Shown piece after piece: positions 54,068 to 62,648 of a DNA stretch of 64,000 nt (the first letter of the stretch is position 1; every line of letters starts with the position of its first letter). Made by a program: the position numbers and the translations under genes. The stretch covers positions 103,642 through 167,641 of the forward strand of contig NMRB01000476.1 of the NCBI GenBank assembly GCA_002633025.1. Direction: 5' to 3'. The notes under the pieces were generated by a model. The model searched no databases, had not been told where the DNA came from, and worked only from the letters and a program-made list of their open reading frames with translations. This DNA comes from Notospermus geniculatus (taxonomy: Eukaryota > Nemertea > Pilidiophora > Heteronemertea > Lineidae).

Positions 54068-54201
54068 TTAGGCTGCTTTTCCACGAGACATTTGCGGACA
54101 CGGTTTCGGTGGCGGGAGTGGGTGCAAGTGAAATAGCAAAAGGGTAATACGTTGGATCGATTTTTTCCACCCGTGCCCGCCTCGTGGAAAAGCAGCTTTA
54201 A
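54068..54201. mobile_element. Foldback element (GGCTGCTTTTCCACGAG ends)
   Basis: TTAGGCTGCTTTTCCACGAG pairs with CTCGTGGAAAAGCAGCTTTAA. It abuts the previous foldback, with three bases between. Confidence 0.85.
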
Positions 54202-54922
54202 TCTATCACTGAAGGGTTTGGTATATATGCAACTGAGGGTGCGAATTTCTTCTACTTTGCCCAAAGTGTTGGGTGGTACCCCTCCCCCATGCCTCCTTGC
54301 TCCTAAACTGCACCCATGAAGTTACAGCTTTGATGGTCAGTTGTCATAAAGTTGCCCTATTTCTTCTTATTTTGGCATCTTCCGTGTCAGTTGTGCTGGA
54401 CTTATTCATGCAGAACATGTCGTCATGACGTGACAAAATCGATCCACGTCATTCACCCCTTTAGCAAATAACGTCATTCTTTGTTACTTTTCATCATCCT
54501 TCAAAACCGTTACTCCGACGACGATGATGGATAAATCACCAATCATAACCAACCAATCAAAATTCACCTCAGCATTCATCGGCCTCGCACAGAGCCTCTC
54601 TTTCATACAAACGAGGCTAAATCACGTTTATCATTCGTCGCATAGTCGACCAACATCATAACCCTTTTATGGAAACTTTCCCGTCCACTCTCCGTATAAT
54701 TTCTCGTTAATTGTTCAACGGCGACATTTCGAGGCGATTAAGCGATGTCGTCTGCTTCGTGATTGATCTCTTGTTAGTATGCATTAGCCAAAATAATCGG
54801 TATGTGACAATAGCGCATGTTAAGGGACTGGCGATTGGTCATTTGTTGAAGAGCCGATGGAATCACCAATAGAGATGCATGAAATGAAAAATTGCGGTTC
54901 CTAGTCGAGCATCAAGTGAATA
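54202..54922. other. No gene seen
   Basis: No exon of the downstream SELENOS gene could be found here. Confidence 0.45.
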
Positions 54923-55108
54923 TTGGTTTGTATTAGGTTTTTCCGTCAGGGCCGAAGCCATAGCATTATGGCCCTGTTAAAGCGGATTGTTCGCGTCTGT
55001 CCAAAGTGAACCAAAAATAATAAAACGACCCGTTTTATACGTAACGACAACTGGGATCTGCCGCTTGCTAAGCGGATGTGATAACCACAAGGCTATCAAG
55101 GCTCGTCA
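54923..55108 (-). mobile_element. tRNA-derived SINE, centre replaced
   Basis: The tail (TATTAGGTTTTTCCGTCAGG) and head (TGCCGCTTGCTAAGCGGATG, GGCTATCAAGGCTCGTC) are present. The body is replaced by about 75 bp of unrelated sequence. Confidence 0.8.
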
Positions 55109-55257
55109 AAAGCAATCAAGTCGACATGATTTGTTGTGTGACTGAAATGTAGGAGGAAACAGGAGACTCTGTAACATGTAATTTAAATGAGTACCATCTC
55201 TGTCCCGTGTAGGACCAATGACCGGGACTCGGACCCAGACTCCAGGCCTCTCCATTA

Positions 55258-56147
55258 GGGGAGACCGGGGCTGGTTGTAACAGGGGTAGGTTGTAACAGA
55301 GCTAATATTTCCTTGAATATCCACTGGGAAGGGCTGAGTTTCCTCACATATATTGACATTGATTACGGCCACCTTTGTACCAAATGGCATCTGAATGTCC
55401 GAATTGACTTTCCAAAAAATCGACAAAAACTGTTTTTAGTACATGAAAGTAAAAAATGACCTGATCAGAAAATCTCTTCTGCTTCACTGCCTGTGCAGTT
55501 TTAGAAGTTTGTTTGGATACTATTTGAATAATGATGTAAAGCCTGTACAACTGGTCCAGAGTGATAAGGCCCACTTCCACATGCTTTGGTATTGCAGCCC
55601 ACATTTGACCTGAACTATAGGTGGGGTTGGTTGTAACAAACATGGTAACATCGTCACCCTGCTAAGATATTTGCCTATCTCACTTTTTCAGGTTTTGATA
55701 AAATGGCAAAAAACCAAATTGCTTACCTCACCACTTGGAGATAGGCAAAATTAAGGTTTTCATCAATCCTCACCCCTCATCCTATAGACTGTTCAATCGA
55801 TTATTTTTTGTAAGAAGAACGGATTTGCTGTGTTTAGAAGTTTATTTAGGAGACAAATACCCGTGTCGTTTTGAAAAACACATGAAGAAGTAAAGGGAAA
55901 TTTGCCATGCTCACTTTATGAGATGTGTTACAACCAACCCCGAAATTTTTTGACGGGGCAGGTGGTACCACTCGACTTTGGACCCATTTTTCAGAGACAC
56001 GGGATAGAGATGGCTGAACTTTGTTTAGTGCACAAGTGACCATTGATATCAAATATTCAAAAGACCAAGCAGGTTATAAATACCTCCTGTAATTAGGAAG
56101 TAATCGACCTCAAAAGAAAAAGTGTTACAACCAGCCCCGGTCTCCCC
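55258..56147. mobile_element. Non-autonomous DNA transposon, 890 bp, 25-bp inverted ends
   Basis: The left end GGGGAGACCGGGGCTGGTTG (plus TAACA) is the exact reverse complement of the right end TGTTACAACCAGCCCCGGTC (plus TCCCC). TA lies on both sides. Subterminal GTTGTAACA/TGTTACAAC words recur inside (about 55287, 55629, 55926). No transposase frame remains. TA duplication suggests the Tc1/mariner group. Confidence 0.9.
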
Positions 56148-57283
56148 TACATGCTCCTCAGGCCGTTTAACGGCGTAGTGAATTGGCACTGTGCCCAAAA
56201 TAAGCCGTGAAGAAGTATGCCCATAATAGAGTTCTATCTCACCTTAAGTTGGCAGTGATTCATTATACGTTGACCTACAGGTGTCTTATCAAACTTGCAG
56301 CAAGTTACATGAGTCAGACGATGGTCACTGCGGCTCCAATTCATGAACTGAATGATTGACGGGTCATTAACCAAGTGGGACGCTGCTTCTTTTTGATCTC
56401 TGACAAAGCTTTGATGTGAATGTCCACCACTTGTGGGGCAGCTTGACAGAGTAGTACTAAGAAGAGTTGGTGCAAACTGATCTTTGAATATTATCAAAGG
56501 CCCACACTTCGCTTTTGTATGCAGGACTAATATATTAACCCTTGATGGCTGAAGATGGCAGAGACTAAATCTTCTGGACTGAATGAATTTTGGCAATTTA
56601 TTTGCTATGTTGGAATGTCATTTTCACTGAACAAGGCCAAATGATGTTAGTTCATATGCCTATATCCAACCCCAAACCCCAGATAACGTCGCCGTGCTAT
56701 GCATAAAAGAAGTTAAATGAGATGCCCAAAATAGGGTAGAAAAATTACAGGGTGTAGTGCTCTTCATGCAATGGAAAGGCCTGCTGACTCAGACTCCCTC
56801 GTGCCACGAGGGAGTCCGACGTGGTGAAATCACATGCATGTACGAGTGTATGGCTGTGTAATGTAGGAAGAAACTGGAAAACTCAGAAAAAACGAAGTAT
56901 GGTTGATAAGAAGAGTCACCATCGCTATCTCACCAAGATATTACCCCTGACCTTAGATGACGCCAGAGCCACCGCTGGTAAAATTTACATCAGTATTTCT
57001 GGATCTACATTTTCTTATAGATGCAGTTTTTTACCGACATCTGGACGTCATGGCCTTTGTGCGACAAATATAGACAAAATATTTTATAAAAATAACCACC
57101 GTGGTTATGGTGGCCTAACTTCTTCCGATCGAAATATCTTTAGATGTGTGCATCACGACATGAAAAGAATCGGAAATGACCGTTGATTTGCCGTTTTTTC
57201 CATCCAGGCATTTTTTTCGTGTATCATATTCTGATTCTCTGAACAATCAGTTGCTTATCAATGGAAGATGACCATTTATTAGT
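56148..57283. other. No gene seen upstream of SELENOS
   Basis: Frames of about 120 codons at 56234-56596 (minus) and 56821-57186 (plus) have no recognised domain. ACTCCCTCGTGCCACGAGGGAGT (about 56793-56815) is a tight hairpin. No exon encoding the SELENOS coiled coil was found. Confidence 0.45.
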
Positions 57284-57475
57284 ATTTTGTATTTGTATTA
57301 GATTTTTCCTTCAGGGCTGAAGCCAAAGCACTTTTGGCCCTTGTAAGTACAGAAGAGGTCATCTCAAGCTACTCATGTTCCTCATTTGGATGAGATCTTT
57401 TACTTGCCCTTGCAAAGGCACAAGGTACAAGGCACCATGGCTTACTGCCCCATGCAACAGACTGAAGAGCAATTT
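57284..57475 (-). mobile_element. tRNA-derived SINE, head missing
   Basis: The tail and body run from TTTGTATTTGTATTAGATTT to GCAACAGACTGAAGAGC. The tRNA-like head is lost. It lies about 400 bp upstream of the SELENOS exon. Confidence 0.87.
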
Positions 57476-57891
57476 ATGAGTAGAATCACGAAAGTTTGAA
57501 AAATAGTGCTCCTATGAAGTATTATTACAGGGGCGTAGCCAGCTTTTATGGCCTAGGGGGGAACAATTGATTGAGTCCAGAGGGGGGTCTGGGGTGCTCC
57601 TGTATTAGTATGTAGAATGTAGGAAGAAACCAAAGCCCTCGGAGAAATCCTACAATATGATGTCACAAAATGCCTGTGGCATGGCCTTGGATTGACCCCA
57701 CAACCTCCTTTGTTGCAGGTGCAGCTCTTGCCACTTCACCACCCCAACACCCACTTGTCTGTATTAAAGTCGTCTATGGTGGTGCAGGATAATGCAATTT
57801 CTCGTGATGTAAATTTCAAACCTGGCAGCGAAAAAATGACTTTTAGAAAATTTAAAAAAAAACTTACAGTGTGAATTTTTGTATTTTCCAG
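57476..57891. other. Intron/flank with repeat words; acceptor at the end
   Basis: CAGGGGCGTAGCCAGC with GGGGGGTCTGGGGTG (57529-57600) is the start of a common G-rich interspersed repeat. The stretch ends in the splice acceptor TTTTTGTATTTTCCAG (57876-57891). Confidence 0.6.
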
Positions 57892-58489
57892 AAAGAAGAG
57901 AGTGAGACTGTGGCTCAACCAAGACCAAAACCCAAGAAACCGTTAAGGTCGCCAGGTGAGGAATATGGCTTGCAAAATATCACTTCTTCAGGAGTTTTTC
58001 TGTGCACGAGAAATACTTAAAGCAGCAGAGTGTTAGATCTCAAATGTGTTATTTGACTGCCGACGTAGTGGGAGCCACCTAGCGGCAGCAAAATGAACTA
58101 CAAAAATGCATTGCCCCGGTACAAAATGTACGTAGTAAATCAGGTCAATTTGCCGACAACGTAGTTAGTCCCTGGGTTGGTGAGTGGCGCGGTGGCAATA
58201 CCGTGGTCCTTTTAATGGAATTTAAGGCACAAGGTACAAGACACCACAGCTGACTGTCCCACGGACTGAACAGCCAGGGATGATTAATCCCACATGGCCC
58301 GGGCTGGATTGGAACCCGGGACCTGCTGCTTGCCAAGCGGACGTGATTACCACTAGGCTGTTAAGGCTTCTCAAGAATTTGACTGTAACATTCTTTCCTT
58401 CTTCAGATTACAACCCCCTGACGGGTGAAGGTCCGTCCTGTGCATGGCGACCCGGCAGGCCACGAGGTGGTGGCGGCGGATGAGGTTAA
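57892..58489 (+). CDS. SELENOS: Selenoprotein S (VIMP), last two exons
   Basis: Selenoprotein S is an ER-membrane protein that links Derlins to the p97/VCP ATPase in ER-associated degradation. Two exons are seen. Exon A (57892-57955) follows the acceptor TTTTGTATTTTCCAG, encodes KEESETVAQPRPKPKKPLRS plus P, and ends in phase 1 at a GTGAGG donor. Exon B (58407-58489) follows TTCCTTCTTCAG, completes an Asp codon and reads YNPLTGEGPSCAWRPGRP then RGGGGG-Sec-G before TAA. The KPLR-YNPL-GEG-C-W-RPGR block, the penultimate selenocysteine encoded by TGA, and the 14-residue spacing between Cys and Sec (as for C174/U188 of the human protein) fit the family. The intron (57956-58406) holds a SINE fragment. 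The N-terminal membrane, coiled-coil and VCP-binding exons must lie upstream and were not found. A SECIS element should follow but was not identified by eye. Confidence 0.93.
58225..58375 (-). mobile_element. tRNA-derived SINE fragment in SELENOS intron
   Basis: The head-side half is present on the minus strand: CACTAGGCTGTTAAGGCTTC, CTGCTTGCCAAGCGGACGTG and GGATTGGAACCCGGGACCTG as read on +. It is truncated near AAGGCACAAGGTACAAGACA. It lies in the 451-bp last intron, about 30 bp before the acceptor. Confidence 0.85.
58481..58483 (+). other. SELENOS: TGA read as selenocysteine (SELENOS)
   Basis: The frame runs GGC GGC GGA TGA GGT TAA. A standard caller stops at this TGA. The family ends in Gly-Gly-Sec-Gly, and here Sec is likewise followed by one Gly codon and a TAA. 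Recoding needs a 3'UTR SECIS, which remains to be shown. Confidence 0.9.
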
Positions 58490-58667
58490 GCACTGTGCGC
58501 AGAGAATAGTTCTGGCTAGGTCTATAGAGGGCAGCACGAACCAAAAGCATAATAGTGGCAAATATTGATATCCTAGGCTTTGGGCTTAGTTGTTTGAAAC
58601 TGCACCGCGACACTGTTTAATATGGTGTGACTTTATCAAATCTTATGGCTATAAATCTAAAGGCCTT

Positions 58668-58840
58668 CAGGGCTCCTATTGAACCCCTCAAAAATTGGGG
58701 TTTTGAGGGTCCCACATCACTTTTTAAGGGTCCTTCATGTATGGGTATGGGTAAACTAGATTTGCAAGGGTCCTTCCTTTGTTTTTTTTGGGGGGGGGGT
58801 TAAAAAGCACTTTTGAGGGGTTATCCCGAGTCCTGGGCCT
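58668..58840 (+). repeat. Dispersed repeat downstream of SELENOS, partner at 39258-39420
   Basis: GGGCTCCTATTGAACCCCTC, AAATTGGGGTTTTGAGGGTC, TTTGCAAGGGTCCTTCC and the end CGAGTCCTGGGCC match 39258-39420. A poly(G) run lies inside (about 58789-58799). If the 3'UTR is long, this repeat is part of it. Confidence 0.75.
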
Positions 58841-59196
58841 TGACTGAATGTGACAAAGCGATCACCAAATTAGTTCCCTAATGTCAGTTTCAAACACCTT
58901 GGCTCTTTGATGTTACTATTGAAGGCTGTTGGTTCAAAGCTATATTTGTGCCCTCTTTGTTTGGTGGCTAGAACTAACACTGTGCACAGATCACCGACTA
59001 CCATCACAAAGTTGAAGCAGCGTGTGTGGGACCGAATTGCAGTTCAGTTTGTTGAGGCCTCACTCGCGGAGACGTCAGTCACGTCCATGTGGAGCTGATG
59101 GATTCATTATCAACTGGTTTCCTCTCCTTTTGCTCTGCTGTAAGCAACGTGGAATTGATGGACGATCGCACGAGCCAATATATGGTCTCCAACCAC

Positions 59197-59508
59197 TTCT
59201 CCAGATTGGCATGTGATTTTCGCCCATTGTATGGTGGCAGCACTGTGGATAATAATGAAGGATTTACTGTCGAATGCAGCGTGAAACTCCCAAGTGTGTG
59301 GAGGTCTTGACAGCGCCACGCATCCCTGCAGAAGCTGATGAAACCAGACTCCACACAGTTGTCCAGATTGAGGCGTGATTTTCCAATGCGCCCATTGTAC
59401 GGAGGCTGCACTTTGGAAAAAACAAAGGATTTACTGCCGAACACAGTGTGAAACTCAGAAGCCTGTGGAGGCCTGGACAGAGCCACAAGTCCCTGCAGAA
59501 GCTTTGAG
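59197..59508. repeat. Diverged tandem duplication, about 162-bp period
   Basis: TCTCCAGATTGGCATGTGATTT...CCCATTGTATGGTGGC...GGATTTACTGTCGAATGCAG (59197-59340) is repeated as GTCCAGATTGAGGCGTGATT...CCCATTGTACGGAGGC...GGATTTACTGCCGAACAC (59359-59508). A partial third copy may precede it. A 153-codon minus-strand frame merely reads both copies. Confidence 0.7.
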
Positions 59509-59630
59509 AATAGGCCTAAGGTCACGGGTTCTTTCACCATGACAATTGTGGAATCGTTTGGAATCTCATCTTAGAACCCCTTCACTACTGTGGCAATTAA
59601 TAAATCAATAATAAATTCTAAAATCTTACA

Positions 59631-59706
59631 GAAACCCCATCACATAGGTATTCATTGGAAAGTACTCACTGAGAGCTTTCCAATGACTACCAATGTGACG
59701 GGTTTC
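59631..59706. mobile_element. Small palindromic MITE (GAAACCC family), copy 3
   Basis: GAAACCCCATCACATAGGTA and TTCATTGGAAAGTACTC fold against GAGAGCTTTCCAATGACTAC and CAATGTGACGGGTTTC. Not a SECIS: the conserved ATGA / AA / TGA arrangement is missing. Confidence 0.75.
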
Positions 59707-60105
59707 AGGTGCATTTCAAGATTTCATTGCACATTTTTGGACAAATTTGGCCTTAGCTTTGAAAGGGTTATGCTGCTTGCCTATCTTGTGTGCAGAATGG
59801 AGAATCATTTCAGAATGGTGCTGTGTCAGTTTTCTGTTATGTAGAAGGAAGTGTCCAGGCTGCAGATGGCACAAAGAATTGGAAGTCGCGGAACGCCACA
59901 AGTCTCAAATTCTCTTCATGACTGATCAGTAATCGGTCTCGCTGAGACCTTCAGCACAGTGATGGTAGGAATGACTCTATAAACTGCAGACCACATCAGC
60001 ACTTCATTTCATTTGTTATACGGTAGTTTGGTGTTCCTTTTGGGTTTTAATTCACGTATCTATTCAGAGTTAGATCGCTTTATTCATAAATCTGTGAAGA
60101 TGAAG

Positions 60106-60223
60106 GTATTTGTATTTTTCCATCAGGGCCGAAACCATAGCATTATTAGCCCTGGTAAGTAAGTATGGAAGAGGCCATCTGATGCAACTTGCTACTCATG
60201 TGCCCCCTTTGGATGGGGTCTTT
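60106..60223 (-). mobile_element. tRNA-derived SINE, tail half only
   Basis: The tail (TTTGTATTTTTCCATCAGGG) and start of body (AAGAGGCCATCTGATGCAAC) run to TTTGGATGGGGTCTTTT. The rest is lost. Confidence 0.8.
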
Positions 60224-60433
60224 TGAATGGAGGCCGCACGATGCTGACACAACAGAGAGACTGACGAAAGTGAAGTCGCACCATCTGTTGTAGGCCCACT
60301 TTCAACTATGCAAGCTTTAACTGCTGATGAAGTTTCATACAATTTACCTTCAGGAAAGCCGCTGATTATGTGGCTATGTCGGGAGTCCTGTCGGGGAACT
60401 ATTTATAGCGCTTATATTTGGGAATTACGTGTA

Positions 60434-60611
60434 CAGTGGAACCTCTCTATTAAGGACACCTTCGGGACTGAAAAATGCTGTCCTTAATAGAGAGGTGTCC
60501 TGATTACAGAGGTTGAAATGAATAGAAATGACCAGTTTGGGACTGAACATTGGTGTCCTGATTAGAGAGGTGTCCTCCTGGCAGAGGTGCCCGTTGAGGG
60601 AGGTTCCACTG
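60434..60611. mobile_element. Pogo/Tigger-like MITE with TA duplication
   Basis: CAGTGGAACCTCTCTATTAA and the end GAGGGAGGTTCCACTG are inverted, flanked by TA (60432-60433, 60612-60613). Internally GTCCT(G/T)A(T/A)TAGAGAGGTGTCC repeats. It is the same family as the split half at 41285-41575. Confidence 0.87.
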
Positions 60612-60824
60612 TATTTTGCAAAGAAGTATCCAAGTCACAGAGAGCAGTTTTCAGATTCTTTATGCTTTATTTGTGTGGTAATGCAGCCCGCTTTATTGAA
60701 TTGGACACTTCGTTTGTCGATTGCATAGAACTGCCATCTCTGTGAAATGTATGCAACTACGTGTGTGTCTTGCCTATTGATAAGAGTTTCTATCATGTCA
60801 TACATTTCCAGCACTTGGACAAAT

Positions 60825-61345
60825 TTGCCAACATTGGAATATAATAGACCAATACCGGTATTTGCCGACATTGGTACATAATGGACCAATATTTGCCAAC
60901 ATTGGTATGTAATGAACCAATATTTGCCAACATTAGTAGATAATGGACCAATATTTGCCAACATTGGTACATAATGGACCAATATTTGCCAACATTGGTA
61001 TGTAATGAACCAATATTTGCCAACATTAGTAGATAATGGACCAATATTTGCCAACATTGGCACATGATGGACCAAAATTCACCAACATTGGTACACAATA
61101 TATGCCAATTTGGCACATAATGGACCATTATTTGCCAACATTGGTATGTAATCAATAAACCAATATTTACCAACATTAGTAGATAATGGACCAGTATTTG
61201 CCAACATTGGCACATACTGCACCACTGTTTGCGAACATTGGCACATTAGGGAACAATTGCCAACATTGGCACATAATGGAACAATCTTTGCCAACATTGG
61301 TACATAATGACCAATCTTTGCCAACATTGGTACATAATTATCCCG
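60825..61345. repeat. Minisatellite, 31-bp unit, about 16 copies, 93-bp higher order
   Basis: The unit is CCAACATTGGTACATAATGG followed by ACCAATATTTG. Three variants (GGTACATAATGG, GGTATGTAATGAA, AGTAGATAATGG) recur in the same order at least twice between about 60865 and 61060. Minus-strand open frames are periodic by-products. Confidence 0.93.
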
Positions 61346-61680
61346 TGCTTTAGGTCCATATTTCATTTGTTAGTGATCATGACGTAAGCGTTTTCATCAC
61401 AATCTGAATTAACTGGTGAACGGCCTTAGCCAGGTTTGTTCAGACATTTTGGTTCAGTTTGGGAAAGAAACGTTTTGTGCTGATGTGGTCTTGATGATGT
61501 CGAGGCTGGAAATGACCCCTGGTCAGCAGCCTTGGTTGATGAATGCAGTTTTATAGGTCCTAATTTATCAGAATTCCATATGTATCATATTTGTATCATT
61601 AGTAATAATATATTCATAGAATAAAGTCTATAAAAATTGTATAATAGCATAAAGATGTCTTTATGATAAGGTCTTTATGA
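61346..61680. other. No gene seen
   Basis: AT-rich toward the right, with a short duplication ATGATAAGG(T/C)CTTTATGATAAGGCC at about 61660-61687. Confidence 0.5.
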
Positions 61681-61949
61681 TAAGGCCAATGAAAATTGAT
61701 TATTTGTTTCTCGTCAGCGCCCGCATCTGATTTAGGCCCCTCATCAAAAAATTTCATTATTTACAAAAATTTCATTATTTACCAAGTACATGTATGCCCT
61801 TTTGAATGGTACTTGTAGTGCTATGGTGAATCTGAAAAGGGTCGTCTTTTGCGTGAAAAAATAATGAATAATGAATAATGAAAAAAAACCCTCATCAAAT
61901 TCTGAAAAATTGTTGATGAGAAACTAATAATCAATTTTCATTGGCCTAA
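61681..61949. mobile_element. Foldback element (AGGCCAATGAAAATTGATTATT ends)
   Basis: AAGGCCAATGAAAATTGATT and ATTTGTTTCTCGTCA fold against TGATGAGAAACTAATAATCA and ATTTTCATTGGCCTAA. The interior has ATTTCATTATTTAC repeated. Confidence 0.85.
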
Positions 61950-62007
61950 TAGGCTAATCTAAATCTCAGGATGGTATTTAAAGGATATCCTCCTTTAGGT
62001 GCTCCTC

Positions 62008-62110
62008 CACGAGTTGGCTCTCTATGGGAACTCAACTTAACTATAGAAAGCTATGGGCAATCATTCGTGTCATTCATCTTGGCGTGTAAGTCATAAGGAA
62101 ACCAACAATA
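62008..62110. repeat. Unexpanded relative of the 45-kb minisatellite
   Basis: CCACGAGTTGGCTCTCTATG and ATAGAAAGCTATGGGCAATC, GTCATAAGGAAACCAACAAT match 45376-45480. Only one unit is present. A MITE follows immediately. Confidence 0.75.
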
Positions 62111-62249
62111 GGGAGGTTGAGATCAGCAACTTACCACGGATCCTTATACGTATAGGGATAGAAATGTGCACAAAATTTGTCCTCGTTGTACAGAATTCTA
62201 TCCGTATACGTAATAAGGATCCGTGATAAGTCGCTGATCTCAACCTCCC
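62111..62249. mobile_element. MITE of the GGGAG-TTGAGATCAGC family, copy 2
   Basis: GGGAGGTTGAGATCAGCAAC pairs with GTCGCTGATCTCAACCTCCC, with TA on both sides. Subterminal CCACGGATCCTTATACG pairs with its complement. It is inserted at CAACAATA of the flanking repeat, which is uninterrupted at 45465-45480. Confidence 0.9.
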
Positions 62250-62516
62250 TAATAGTAGCTGTCAGCCGTGCTTATGGCCAGAAGATGGCAGCAAAGTTGT
62301 AGTGGGCCAATATAAAAGAGAATTCTTTCATTGGTGCTCAAATTGGTGCTCAATCAAGCACGAAATGGGTCCGCTACGCATTGAATTCTTGTGGAGCAGC
62401 TACCCAGGGGGCAAAGGGCAAAAATGGGGTTTGGCCCCTGGGTAAGCAGATTTAGTCGTCTGGCCCGCCAGCCATAAGTCTAATTTGGTCGAATACTCCT
62501 CCCTACTTTCCCGCAG
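62250..62516. other. Upstream region of the MS4A-like gene
   Basis: Probably promoter or 5' intron sequence. No TATA box or other motif stands out. GATTGGTGCTCAATCAA-like words resemble 17759-17775. Confidence 0.4.
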
Positions 62517-62570
62517 AGATTCTTGAGATGGCCCCCAGCTCCCGGCGGCGACATATCGATCGTGAAAACG
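62517..62570 (+). other. Possible non-coding 5' exon of the MS4A-like gene
   Basis: The acceptor-like CTCCCTACTTTCCCGCAG (ending 62516) and donor-like AACG|GTAGGT (62571) frame 54 nt. A further acceptor-like ACTACATAGCAG ends at 62634, just before the coding start. If joined, the reading frame of the ATG at 62649 has an in-frame TGA upstream, so this would be 5'UTR. Unproven. Confidence 0.3.
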
Positions 62571-62648
62571 GTAGGTATTGCGTCTATTTTGATTGATAAA
62601 GCCACACCCGCTGCTGCTAATACACTACATAGCAGGATCAATCAAATC

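Noticed and set aside
59079-59540. 153-codon minus-strand gene with internal repeat
   Set aside because: The repeat in the peptide follows a DNA-level tandem duplication, and frames on the other strand are similarly open.
59631-59706. SECIS candidate hairpin behind SELENOS
   Set aside because: It is a member of a dispersed palindromic MITE family and lacks the ATGA/AA/TGA arrangement.
59905-59970. SECIS candidate TTCATGACTGATCAGTAATC...ACAGTGATGG
   Set aside because: The motif order looks right, but the helix next to ATGA/TGAT does not pair over the needed length and the tandem G-A pairs do not line up.
60635-61366. Repeat-containing protein of about 140 residues
   Set aside because: The periodic peptide comes directly from the 31-bp minisatellite; several frames are open at once.
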